From JAQVSH01 sp964451605 (GTDB taxonomy: Bacteria; Bacteroidota; Bacteroidia; Bacteroidales; UBA4181), in the NCBI GenBank assembly GCA_964451605.1, contig CAYVJA010000002.1, forward strand, positions 34,925 to 98,924: DNA of 64,000 nt, read 5' to 3'. The stretch's first letter is position 1. Each line of letters opens with the position of its first letter. Positions 18,334-27,064 of the stretch are shown here, piece by piece. The position numbers and the translations under genes are program-made. Under the pieces are notes generated by a model, which was given only the letters and a program-made list of their open reading frames with translations, had not been told where the DNA came from and searched no databases.

Positions 18334-18495
18334 TTAGTGCTCTGGTGCTCTAGTGCTCTAGTGCTGCGCTTCGCGCAAAAAAATATTGTTCGCGCTTGCG
18401 CGTATATCTCTTTTTAAAACTCTCGAAGCGCATAGCGCTTCGATGCACTTGCGCGTAAGCGCGATGCACCAGAGCATTAAAGCATTAGAGCACTA
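18334..18495. repeat. Mosaic octamer repeat locus R3 (inverted, between convergent genes)
   Basis: Left side, sense to the nitroreductase: octamers GTGCTCTG, GTGCTCTA, GTGCTCTA (18337-18360), then GTGCTGCGCTTCGCGC followed by seven A. The centre holds two hairpins (CGCGC-TT-GCGCG and CGAAGCGC-ATA-GCGCTTCG). The right side is the reverse orientation and ends in the der stop codon: GCACCAGAGCATTAAAGCAT and TAGAGCACTA. Each arm runs outward from its gene's stop, so the whole locus is an imperfect large inverted repeat. Confidence 0.88.
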
Positions 18496-19800
18496 TTTCT
18501 GCCGGAAGTAGAGTTGTATCGGCACTCCTGTGAAGTTGTAGATTTCGCGCATCCGGTTTTCGAGGTATCGTTTGTAGGGCTCTTTTACGTATTGGGGAAG
18601 GTTGCAGAAGAAGACAAACGAGGGCGACGGGGTGGGGAGTTGTGTGATGTATTTTACTTTGATGTATTTCCCTTTCCAGGCGGGAGGGGGGTAGTTTTCG
18701 ATGACCGGCAGAAGATCCTGGTTGAGTTGTGAGGTGGAGATGCGGCGGTTGCGATTTTCGTACACTGCCATGGCCACTTCTAATACCTTATGAATACGTT
18801 GTTTGGTGAGTGCGGAGACAAAGAGAATATCTACGTCGGTAAAGGGCGCAAGTCGTTGCTTTATGACCTGTTCGAACTCTTTGGCTGTTTGTGTCTCTTT
18901 CTCAATCAGATCCCATTTGTTTACCAGAATCACTAACCCTTTTTTGTTCGACTGGATAACCCGCAGAATGCTCATATCCTGCGATTCAATTCCCCGGGTG
19001 GCATCCAGCATCAGAAGGCAGACGTCGGAATTTTCGATGGTTTTTATGGCACGGGTCACCGAATAGAATTCGACGTTGTCCATGTAGCTGGTTTTCTTCC
19101 GAAGCCCGGCGGTATCTACCAGATAGAAGTCGTGGTTGTATTTGTTGTAGCGGGTAAATATGGAATCGCGGGTGGTGCCTGCTATCGAGGTTACTATATT
19201 GCGTTCTTCTCCGATGAGTGCATTAAGCAGCGACGATTTTCCGGCATTGGGACGACCCACAATGGCAAAGCGGGGAAGGTTTTCGGTAGGCTCTTCGGGC
19301 CCGGTATCGGGCAGCAACTCCAAAATTTTGTCGAGGATATCGCCTGTTCCGCTTCCGTTGATGGCCGAGAGGGTCAGATAGTCGCCAAGCCCCATGGCAT
19401 GGAAGACGGGTGCCTCGAAGTGGCGGTCGTTATTGTCGACCTTATTCACCAACAGCAGAATGGGCTTTTTGCATCGGCGCAACATATCTGCCACCTCTTG
19501 GTCGAGAGGAGTAATGCCCTGGGTAACGTCGGTAACGAAGAGAATTAGGTCGGCCTCCTCAACAGCCAGCATAACCTGTTTTCGGATCTCCCCTTCAAAG
19601 ATGTCGTCCGACTGATGGATATATCCTCCGGTGTCGATCAGGGTAAATTCTCTGCCGTTCCACTCTACGTTTCCGTAGTGGCGGTCGCGGGTAACCCCTT
19701 CCGATTCATCAATAATTGCGTTTCTGGTGCCGGTAAGACGGTTAAAAAGGGTCGATTTTCCCACATTGGGTCTGCCTACCACGGCTACGATATTGCTCAT
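18493..19800 (-). CDS. der: Ribosome-assembly GTPase Der (EngA)
   Basis: 435-aa protein with two tandem GTPase domains: GRPNVGKST at the N-terminus and GRPNAGKSS near residue 185, each with DTGG/DTAG and NKVD/NKWD motifs, followed by a KH-like C-terminal domain. It acts in 50S subunit maturation. The era gene lies 25 nt upstream on the same strand, a plausible two-GTPase operon. The TAG stop shares its last base with the first octamer of R3. Confidence 0.97.
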   Translation of the reverse strand: MSNIVAVVGRPNVGKSTLFNRLTGTRNAIIDESEGVTRDRHYGNVEWNGREFTLIDTGGYIHQSDDIFEGEIRKQVMLAVEEADLILFVTDVTQGITPLDQEVADMLRRCKKPILLLVNKVDNNDRHFEAPVFHAMGLGDYLTLSAINGSGTGDILDKILELLPDTGPEEPTENLPRFAIVGRPNAGKSSLLNALIGEERNIVTSIAGTTRDSIFTRYNKYNHDFYLVDTAGLRKKTSYMDNVEFYSVTRAIKTIENSDVCLLMLDATRGIESQDMSILRVIQSNKKGLVILVNKWDLIEKETQTAKEFEQVIKQRLAPFTDVDILFVSALTKQRIHKVLEVAMAVYENRNRRISTSQLNQDLLPVIENYPPPAWKGKYIKVKYITQLPTPSPSFVFFCNLPQYVKEPYKRYLENRMREIYNFTGVPIQLYFRQK

Positions 19801-19825
19801 ATGCTGTTTTGTGCTTGTTCTGATC

Positions 19826-20710
19826 TTACGATTCTATGTATCCCAGTCTGCGAAGGTTGCGTTCGCTGTTTCGCCAACCGGATTCAACTTTGACGAAAAC
19901 CTCCAGATAGACCTTCTTCCCGAAGAATTTTTCCATATCTAACCGGGCCTGCGTGTTGGTGCGCTTCAGAGCAGCTCCCTGTTTTCCTATCAGTATCCCC
20001 TTTTGGGAATCGCGCTCCACCAGAATCAGCGCCTGGATGCGAATCAGATTCTCCTCTTCTTTGAAGGTCTCAACCACCACTTCGGTACAGTAAGGAATCT
20101 CTTCCTGGTAATAGAGGAAGATTTTCTCGCGAAGGATCTCCGACACAAAGAACCGTTCGGGTTTGTCGGTTAGCTCATCTTCAGGGAAATAGGCCGGTCC
20201 TTCGGGCAGCAGGGTAATCACTCTTTGCATCACTTCGTCAATCTGGAAGTGCTGTTTGGCCGAAACCGGATAGATTTCGGCACGGGGGAGCCTTTCCCGC
20301 CACTCCGAAACCAATTTTTCGAGCGAGGCGGTGTCGGAGAGGTCAACTTTGTTAATCAGTACCAGTACAGGAATCTCTATTTCCGACAATTTTTCGATGT
20401 ATGAACTGTTCTTTTCGGCCGACTCAACTACATCGGTAACGTACAGTAACACATCGGCATCGGTGATGGCACTCTTTACAAAACTCATCATCGATTCCTG
20501 CAGTTTGTAGGCCGGCTTGAGAATACCCGGTGTGTCGGAGAATACGGCCTGGTACCCGGGGCCATTCACAATGCCGAGGATCCTGTGGCGGGTGGTTTGT
20601 GCTTTAGGGGTGACAATCGACATCCGTTCGCCGGTAAAGGCATTCATCAGGGTCGACTTTCCCACATTGGGATTCCCTATGATGTTCACAAAACCTGATT
20701 TGAAGTTCAT
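19826..20710 (-). CDS. era: GTPase Era
   Basis: 294 aa. GNPNVGKST, DTPG and NKVD motifs form the GTPase domain. The C-terminal KH domain includes ILVERDSQKGILIGKQGAAL, which binds the 3' end of 16S rRNA. Required for 30S maturation. It sits upstream of der. Confidence 0.97.
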   Translation of the reverse strand: MNFKSGFVNIIGNPNVGKSTLMNAFTGERMSIVTPKAQTTRHRILGIVNGPGYQAVFSDTPGILKPAYKLQESMMSFVKSAITDADVLLYVTDVVESAEKNSSYIEKLSEIEIPVLVLINKVDLSDTASLEKLVSEWRERLPRAEIYPVSAKQHFQIDEVMQRVITLLPEGPAYFPEDELTDKPERFFVSEILREKIFLYYQEEIPYCTEVVVETFKEEENLIRIQALILVERDSQKGILIGKQGAALKRTNTQARLDMEKFFGKKVYLEVFVKVESGWRNSERNLRRLGYIES

Positions 20711-20769
20711 CTCTATTATTTTGGGGGCAAAGGTACTACAATAGAACCACCTGCAAAAGGGCGGCCGCG

Positions 20770-22011
20770 TTATTGGAAGCGGATCGATTTATCGGGACTG
20801 ATGTGGGCAATAATCATGGAGGGAAGAAGCAGCATACTCCATACAGCCAACAGCGTTCCCCCGTTTAACAGGAGGATATGAACCAGGTTGAATTCAACCG
20901 GCACCTCGGCCAAAAAGTATTGCGATTGGTCGAGTGTGAGGATACCGGTACTATATTGAATAAACAGCAGCCCCAACCCGATCAGGTTGCCCCAGAAGAG
21001 CCCCTTTAGAATCACCGAGAAGGATTGCATGAGGAAGATGTTCCGGATAAAGGGATTTGATGCGCCCAGCGACTTGAGTATTCCAATGGTTCGGGTGCGC
21101 TCCAGAATCATGATGAGCAGTCCCGATATCATGTTAAATCCGGCCACCAGAACCATCAGGGTGAGAATAATCCAGACATTGGTGTCGATAATGCGGAGCC
21201 AGTCGAAAATTTGGGCATACCGGTCGGTTACACTGATTACCTGGAGTGTTGCATCGGTGTCGGAATAGTTGGTACCCACGGTATCGTACACCTTGGGATA
21301 GAACCGTTCAACCTGCCGGAAGTCGTGAAAGAAGATTTCGAATCCGCTGATGTAGTCGGAAGGCCATTGGTTCAACCGTTGGATATGGGCGATATCGATA
21401 AGGGCAAAAAATTTATCGAACTCTTCGAGTCCTGTTTCATAGATTCCAGCCACGACAAATTTTCGGGCTCTGGGAGGATTCTGCATAAACCAGACCGACA
21501 GAGAGTCGCCGGGCTGTAAAGCCAGTTGTCGGGCTGTGTAAAGGGAAATCAGGATGTTGTTGCTCCTGAGGGTATCGGAGGGGGTCCAGGAGTTGCCCTC
21601 CGACAGGTTATTTTTGAAAAACGACCAGTCGAAGTCGGATCCAATCCCTTTTAGTATCAGTCCACTGGTGGCAACATCGGTTTTGGCCAGCCCCGGTTTG
21701 GTGGCGAAGGTCTGGATATGGCGGATTTCGGGAATTTCTGCCAGCTCTCCGAGAAAAGATTGATTGCGCTTGATGGGCCGGGTTTCGTACGATAGGTTGG
21801 AGTCGTAGTTGACAATCTGTACGTGTGCTGCGAATCCGGTTACTTTATTGGCAATCTGGTGCCGGAATCCGGTTACTACCGATATAGCAATCAGCATCAC
21901 GGCAAGACTCATTGCCACCCCAAAGGTGGTGATTCGCATCACAGAGCTCACCCTCTTTTTTTCGGGAGCTTCTGCGGCAAAACGCCGGGCAATGAATAGG
22001 GGAGTGTTCAA
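20770..22011 (-). CDS. LolC/LolE-type ABC transporter permease
   Basis: 413-aa integral membrane protein with one transmembrane segment near residues 25-50, a MacB-type periplasmic domain, and three C-terminal segments (about 270-400) of the FtsX fold. Lipoprotein-releasing permeases of this kind pull lipoproteins from the inner membrane with LolD. No ATPase gene is next to it here. On the minus strand a TACTTTTG box (22042-22035) is a possible -7 element. Confidence 0.85.
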   Translation of the reverse strand: MNTPLFIARRFAAEAPEKKRVSSVMRITTFGVAMSLAVMLIAISVVTGFRHQIANKVTGFAAHVQIVNYDSNLSYETRPIKRNQSFLGELAEIPEIRHIQTFATKPGLAKTDVATSGLILKGIGSDFDWSFFKNNLSEGNSWTPSDTLRSNNILISLYTARQLALQPGDSLSVWFMQNPPRARKFVVAGIYETGLEEFDKFFALIDIAHIQRLNQWPSDYISGFEIFFHDFRQVERFYPKVYDTVGTNYSDTDATLQVISVTDRYAQIFDWLRIIDTNVWIILTLMVLVAGFNMISGLLIMILERTRTIGILKSLGASNPFIRNIFLMQSFSVILKGLFWGNLIGLGLLFIQYSTGILTLDQSQYFLAEVPVEFNLVHILLLNGGTLLAVWSMLLLPSMIIAHISPDKSIRFQ

Positions 22012-22144
22012 CGCGTGGTGTCTGAAGATGATGGCAAAAGTACAAAAGAATTGTTAATTTTGGCAGTTGAACCGCTTCTCCCTGAACGCTTGCCAATGGC
22101 TTGTCCTGCAAGGTTTGTTGCCCGGAGGAGGATAATTCTTTTCG

Positions 22145-23323
22145 ATGAGACATTCCCTTGCTATTATTGCTGCTTTGCTCTTTATTATGGTCACTTCGCC
22201 CCTCTTTGCTCAGGATGAGGTGGAGGTGGGCGCTGCCCAGGTGGTGAGCTATGCCCCGTTTCTGAAAAATAAGAGCCTTGGCATTGTAGCAAATCAGACT
22301 TCAATGGTGGGTAATACCCATTTGGTAGATACCCTTCTGCGTATGGATGCCAAGATTGTGCGCATCTTTTGCCCCGAACACGGATTCCGGGGCGATGCAG
22401 ATGCCGGCGAAACCGTATCCTCGTACGTCGACCCTCAGACCGATATCCCTGTGGTTTCGCTCTATGGAGACCGAAAGAAGCCCACCACGGCACAACTGCA
22501 GGGAATCGACGTCATGTTTTTCGATCTGCAGGATGTGGGTGCCCGTTTTTACACTTACATTTCTACGCTCCATTATGTAATGGAGGCGTGTGCGCAAAAC
22601 GGAATACCTCTGGTTATTCTCGATCGTCCAAATCCCAACGGCCACTACGTGGACGGTCCGGTTATGGAGGCGGCCTATAAGTCGTTTGTAGGGATGCATC
22701 CGGTTCCCGTTGTACACGGGATGACGATTGGGGAGTACGCCCAGATGATAAATGGAGAAGGATGGCTGGCTAACGGCATCTCCTGTAGTTTAATGGTAAT
22801 CCCCTGCCGAAACTATACCCATTCTGTCCGCTATTTTCTGCCGGTGCCACCATCGCCCAATCTGAAGTCGATGATGGCAATCTATTTATATCCTTCTATC
22901 TGCTTCTTTGAGGGAACCTCATTCAGTTTGGGTAGAGGGACCTCCGATCCGTTTACGATGTATGGCCACCCCGATTTTCCTGATACCTCCTTTTCGTTTG
23001 TGCCGCAAAGTATGCCGGGTGCAAAGCTTCCTCCCCTGATGGGACGGAAATGTTTTGGTGTCGACTTGAGCACAACAAATCCCGACTCTTTTTTCGAGAA
23101 ACCCGGTTTGCGTATCTCCTATTTGCTCGATGCCTATAATCGTACCCCCGACAAAGCCCGGTTTTTTGTACCCTATTTCGAAAAGCTTGCCGGAACAGCA
23201 CAGTTGCGGGCGCAAATCCGGAAAGGGATGTCGGAAGAGGAGATCAGGGCCACCTGGGAACCCAAATTACGCGAATTCCGCGAGATCCGGTCCCGCTACC
23301 TGATATACCGCGATTTTAAATAA
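22145..23323 (+). CDS. NamZ-like exo-beta-N-acetylmuramidase (DUF1343, GH171)
   Basis: Secreted 392-aa protein with a signal peptide (residues 1-22, ending LFAQ). Family hallmarks: LGIVANQTSMVG, RIFCPEHGFRGDADAGE, DVMFFDLQDVGARFYTYIST, LDRPNPNGHYVDGP and EGTSFSLGRGT. DUF1343 proteins include the NamZ enzymes that release terminal MurNAc from peptidoglycan fragments, so a role in wall turnover or salvage of foreign muropeptides is likely. A TAATTTTG box at 22055-22062 may be its -7 element. Confidence 0.85.
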   Translation: MRHSLAIIAALLFIMVTSPLFAQDEVEVGAAQVVSYAPFLKNKSLGIVANQTSMVGNTHLVDTLLRMDAKIVRIFCPEHGFRGDADAGETVSSYVDPQTDIPVVSLYGDRKKPTTAQLQGIDVMFFDLQDVGARFYTYISTLHYVMEACAQNGIPLVILDRPNPNGHYVDGPVMEAAYKSFVGMHPVPVVHGMTIGEYAQMINGEGWLANGISCSLMVIPCRNYTHSVRYFLPVPPSPNLKSMMAIYLYPSICFFEGTSFSLGRGTSDPFTMYGHPDFPDTSFSFVPQSMPGAKLPPLMGRKCFGVDLSTTNPDSFFEKPGLRISYLLDAYNRTPDKARFFVPYFEKLAGTAQLRAQIRKGMSEEEIRATWEPKLREFREIRSRYLIYRDFK

Positions 23324-23357
23324 TTGTCAGGGCAAGCCGCGAAGAGCCTTCCGGCAA

Positions 23358-24329
23358 TCAGGCAAACAGGAGCAAAATGTAGCCGGTTGCCATCATCATG
23401 ACGGCCACAACGCCAAAGAAGAGGGCTATCATCCTCCAGGTAAGAACCGTTTTTAGCAGAGTGGCTTCGGGCAGGGAAAGACCAATCACCGACATCATAA
23501 AGGTCATAGCCACCCCGAGAGGTATTCCCTTTTGTACCATTACCTCTATAACCGGCACAATTCCTGCTGCCTGAGCAAAGAAAGGTATGCCTGTGAGTAC
23601 GGCTGCCGGAACAGCCAGCAGATGGCCCGATTGTAAAAACCTTTCAAAGTAGCCGGCCGGCAAATAGCCGTGCATCAGGGCACCCAAACCGATTCCGGCT
23701 ATAAGGAAGGGCAAAATCCGGTTGAGCAGTTGCCACGAGTCGATGGCCGATGCCTTTAGGTGCAGGGAAAAAGGGAGATTTCTGTTTGTCGCCTCTTCCG
23801 CCGGCTCAGGACTGGAGAGCAATTGTCGTACATTTTCCTGAAGCCCATCTTCAGGCCTGAGCCGATTCATAATCATGCCTCCCAATGTGCCCAGAGCGAT
23901 TCCCGAGAAGAGATAAATCAGGGTAACCTTCAGGCCAAAACTGCCCAGCATCATGGCAATGGCAATCTCGTTAATGAGTGGCGAAGTGATTAAGAAGGAG
24001 AATCCGATTCCTGCGGGAAGCCCGGCTTTGATGAGACCGATAAAAATGGGAATCGACGAACAGGAGCAGAAGGGGGTAATGGCTCCGAAAAGAGATGCAG
24101 CGAGGTAGGAGAGCCAGGCCACCCTCTTTTGCTGCAGCAGTGCACGTAGTTTTGTGGCGGGGTAGTATCGTTGCAGTAATCCCATCAGCATTGAGATGAG
24201 CAACACCAACAGAATCACCTTTACCGTCTGGCTCAGGAAAAATTCGGAAGCGCGCGTCGACGACTCTTCTGCGTTCCATCCGCATACATCGCACATCAGC
24301 CAGCGAAATACGGTTGCCAAAAGTATCAT
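23358..24329 (-). CDS. ArsP/YraQ-type permease
   Basis: About 323 aa and at least eight hydrophobic segments. The conserved TPFCSCSSIP block (C88 and C90 from the chosen start) and SFLITSPLINEIA identify the ArsP_1 / DUF318 permease family, whose characterised members export trivalent organoarsenicals. The start is put at ATG 24329 because the longer reading overlaps the divergent promoter region. Substrate is inference; the ArsC-like gene at 5696 is not nearby. Confidence 0.8.
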   Translation of the reverse strand: MILLATVFRWLMCDVCGWNAEESSTRASEFFLSQTVKVILLVLLISMLMGLLQRYYPATKLRALLQQKRVAWLSYLAASLFGAITPFCSCSSIPIFIGLIKAGLPAGIGFSFLITSPLINEIAIAMMLGSFGLKVTLIYLFSGIALGTLGGMIMNRLRPEDGLQENVRQLLSSPEPAEEATNRNLPFSLHLKASAIDSWQLLNRILPFLIAGIGLGALMHGYLPAGYFERFLQSGHLLAVPAAVLTGIPFFAQAAGIVPVIEVMVQKGIPLGVAMTFMMSVIGLSLPEATLLKTVLTWRMIALFFGVVAVMMMATGYILLLFA

Positions 24330-24510
24330 TGTTGCGGAAAGTTTCGTTCGCGACAAAGGTAACGGGAATTGTAATAGCAACAGTATCAACAGTTCGGTTT
24401 TCCTCTGGATTATTTCTTGTTCTCCTTTGTCAAAAAGTCCGTTTATACTGGCGAATTGTGAAACTTTTTCTAATTTTGATTTCTGCCAAACACTACTATT
24501 TAACCTTTAT

Positions 24511-26796
24511 ATGATGCTCACGATTAACCCCGCTCTTTCGGAAAAAGTACAGCGGGTTGGAAACATCGGATGGTGGAAAGTATGCTTTGAATCGCAGACT
24601 ATCAGTTGTTCTTCTTATCTGTGTGAGCGTTTTGGACTCTCTTCACATACCTTTTCTTATCGGGAACTTTTATGGAGTTTGTGTAAAGCAGACCGTAGGC
24701 GTGTGGCCTCCGATTTTATGCTTTTGCAGGCGGGAAGTTTTGTGCAGAACGTCTATCGGGTTTCTATAGCAGACGAAACCATTTGGCTTCATGTCTATTA
24801 TAGCCATCGTGAGGCGGTGTGTGAGGGCGGTCCCTCCTGTGCCGTGGGTTTTGTGAAGGATATCACTTTCGATGAGCGGCGCTTTTCGTTTCTCAAGGGC
24901 CTGTTGGATTATCCTGCCAATCGCGATAACCTTGCGGCATTCGAAGAGAAGCTTCCCTCCAGTTTCTTACGAGCCTGGTCGAAGTCGATAAGTAAATTTG
25001 AACGAAAATTTCATCCGGTGGCGCAAATCGCCGAGATGGGTTGGTTTTTCTGGTTCCCCGCCCGAAAAGAGGGCTTTGCCACCGAGATGTGGTACCGGAA
25101 TCTGGGCGAGAAACCTTTTACTCCTCTACATCAGGTTATCGGCAAGTTTCAGAATGTGCACCCCGAAGACCGGATATCTCTGTGCCGATACCTTGACTGC
25201 GGTGCCGCACATGTGGGCGTGCAGACAATTGAAGTGCGAGTGCGGGATAACGGCGGTTGGCGTTGGATTCAGTCGACGATGATCTCGGGTGGGTTAGACG
25301 AGGGTTCGGGTTCGAACGAAGAAGTCACTGAAATATGGGGTATAAATCAGAATATTACCACTACACGCAAATTAAAACTGCGTAACCTGAAAATTGTGGA
25401 ATCGGTTCCCGACTCCATGTATCGTCTTTCGCGCGGATTGGTCATCGAGGAGTGGCTCTCGAATGAGTCTACCTGGCAGACAGTTCCTTATGCCCCTGCC
25501 GGAACTTCACTTTCAAATCTGTACGGAGAGAAAGTCTGTGAAACCTTTGGTGTGGCTGTGGAGACCTGTTTGCGCGATGGGGTGAAGCAGTTTTTCAAGT
25601 TCAATGTGCCGGTAAATGGGGCAAAGGTCTATCTCGATTGCACCATGGTGCCTTTCGATGGCACCAGTGTCCTCTGTTTTCTCCATAATGCCACTCAGGC
25701 AGTATTGGGCAAGAAGGCCATCGAAGATTTAAATGAGTTAAATAACAGCTTGCTCAAGAATATTCCCGCCGTAGTTTACGTAAAAGATCCGGGCGATGAT
25801 TTTCGTTATATCATTTGGAACCGTATGGCGCAGAATTCCGGAATCTACAACCGTCGGGATGTGCTGGGTGCCTCCGACTTCGATCTGCTTCCCGAGGAGC
25901 AGGCGCGCCTGGCCCGAACGGACGATGAGCGGCTGCTCGAAACCGGTGTGGGCGAAGAGTCGACGCAGGTGTTCGAGGGTAGCGATGGCAGCCCTCGCTA
26001 TATCAGTATTCGTCGAACTCTGGTTCACAGGAATCACAAGTTGCCCTTAATTCTCGGTATCGGTTGGGACATCACCGAAAAGGTGTTTGTCCAGGAGGAG
26101 TTGATGCGGGCAAAAAACAAGGCAGAGGAGTCGGATCGCTTAAAATCGGCTTTTCTGGCCAATATCAGCCACGAAATCCGGACGCCGTTAAATGGAATAG
26201 TGGGTTTTGCCAATTTGCTGAACGACAGTGATCTCACACCAGAGGAGCGGGATGCCTATTCGCAGCTTCTTAATGAGAATAGCCAACGGTTACTGCAGCT
26301 GGTAAACGATGTCCTCGATATCTCTTTTATTGAATCGGGGAGTCTCTTTTTTCGGATTCAGCCCTGTAACCTCCATACCCTGTGCCTGGATCAACACCAG
26401 AGTATCTCTCTGCTTGTCGACAAGGATGTAGTTTGTAATGTATCACTTCCTGACACCCCTTATACCATTGATACCGATTCGCACAGGTTGAATCAGATTC
26501 TTTTCAACCTGCTCGATAATGCCCGAAAATTCACCTCTTCGGGAACCATTACCCTGGGTTACGGCCCGATTTCTCCAAACCGAATGGAGTTCTGGGTAGA
26601 AGATACCGGTATTGGCATTGGAGAGAGCCACCTTCGTAAACTGTTCGATCGCTTTTATAAGGTCGACGACCTGACACGCGGAACCGGGCTGGGACTCTCG
26701 CTTTGCAAACTCCTGGTCGAACGGCTGGGTGGCGCCGTCTCAGCAACCAGTACGCCCGGAGCGGGATCGAGATTTTCGTTCTGGCTACCTTGTTAG
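24511..26796 (+). CDS. PAS-domain sensor histidine kinase
   Basis: About 761 aa from ATG 24511; the upstream open frame overlaps the divergent permease and is unlikely. Several PAS-like blocks (about 60-130, 170-290, 400-520, the last with ITEKVFVQEEL at its PAC end) precede HisKA with ISHEIRTPLNGIVGF (His near 554) and HATPase_c with DTGIGIG and GTGLGLSLC. No membrane segment and no receiver. The TAG stop is formed at the first octamer of R4. Signal and regulator unknown. Confidence 0.88.
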   Translation: MMLTINPALSEKVQRVGNIGWWKVCFESQTISCSSYLCERFGLSSHTFSYRELLWSLCKADRRRVASDFMLLQAGSFVQNVYRVSIADETIWLHVYYSHREAVCEGGPSCAVGFVKDITFDERRFSFLKGLLDYPANRDNLAAFEEKLPSSFLRAWSKSISKFERKFHPVAQIAEMGWFFWFPARKEGFATEMWYRNLGEKPFTPLHQVIGKFQNVHPEDRISLCRYLDCGAAHVGVQTIEVRVRDNGGWRWIQSTMISGGLDEGSGSNEEVTEIWGINQNITTTRKLKLRNLKIVESVPDSMYRLSRGLVIEEWLSNESTWQTVPYAPAGTSLSNLYGEKVCETFGVAVETCLRDGVKQFFKFNVPVNGAKVYLDCTMVPFDGTSVLCFLHNATQAVLGKKAIEDLNELNNSLLKNIPAVVYVKDPGDDFRYIIWNRMAQNSGIYNRRDVLGASDFDLLPEEQARLARTDDERLLETGVGEESTQVFEGSDGSPRYISIRRTLVHRNHKLPLILGIGWDITEKVFVQEELMRAKNKAEESDRLKSAFLANISHEIRTPLNGIVGFANLLNDSDLTPEERDAYSQLLNENSQRLLQLVNDVLDISFIESGSLFFRIQPCNLHTLCLDQHQSISLLVDKDVVCNVSLPDTPYTIDTDSHRLNQILFNLLDNARKFTSSGTITLGYGPISPNRMEFWVEDTGIGIGESHLRKLFDRFYKVDDLTRGTGLGLSLCKLLVERLGGAVSATSTPGAGSRFSFWLPC

Positions 26797-26965
26797 TGCT
26801 CTAGTGCTCTTGTGCTCTAGTGCTGCGCTTCGCGCGCCATCGCATTAACCATTGATTTCCGCCTAATTGGAGGTAACTGCCTCTTCGACAAACTTGTCAT
26901 GTCGAAGAGGCAGTTACCTCCAATCAGGCACTGTTCTACTGCTTTACTGTTCCACTGCTACATTG
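26796..26965. repeat. Mosaic octamer repeat locus R4
   Basis: Begins in the kinase stop codon. Octamers GTGCTCTA, GTGCTCTT and GTGCTCTA (26796-26819) are followed by GTGCTGCGCTTCGCGCG, a relic of the heptamer module (ATTAACCAT), a 67-bp palindrome (separate entry), and four variant octamers ACTGTTCT, ACTGCTTT, ACTGTTCC and ACTGCTAC (26930-26961). It fills most of the 268-nt space before the lyase pseudogene. Confidence 0.85.
26862..26928. repeat. Long palindrome within R4
   Basis: Two 29-nt arms (26862-26890 and 26900-26928), identical in inverted order except one position, around a 9-nt loop. Each arm contains GGTAACTGCCTCTTCGACA or its complement. This is the same module found once at 8455-8513 and once at 63868-63912. 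The RNA would fold into a very stable hairpin. Confidence 0.9.
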
Positions 26966-27064
26966 AATTGCATTGTGGGTGCCGGTCGATGATTTTTGAC
27001 AGGGAATCTGTAGATTTGTTGAAGGCAAATCATTCTCATCCAGTCTCTCACAACATCGCTCTCT

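Noticed and set aside
24196..24510. Upstream extension of the PAS kinase
   Set aside because: It overlaps the divergent permease gene and has no domain features. The kinase PAS region begins soon after ATG 24511.
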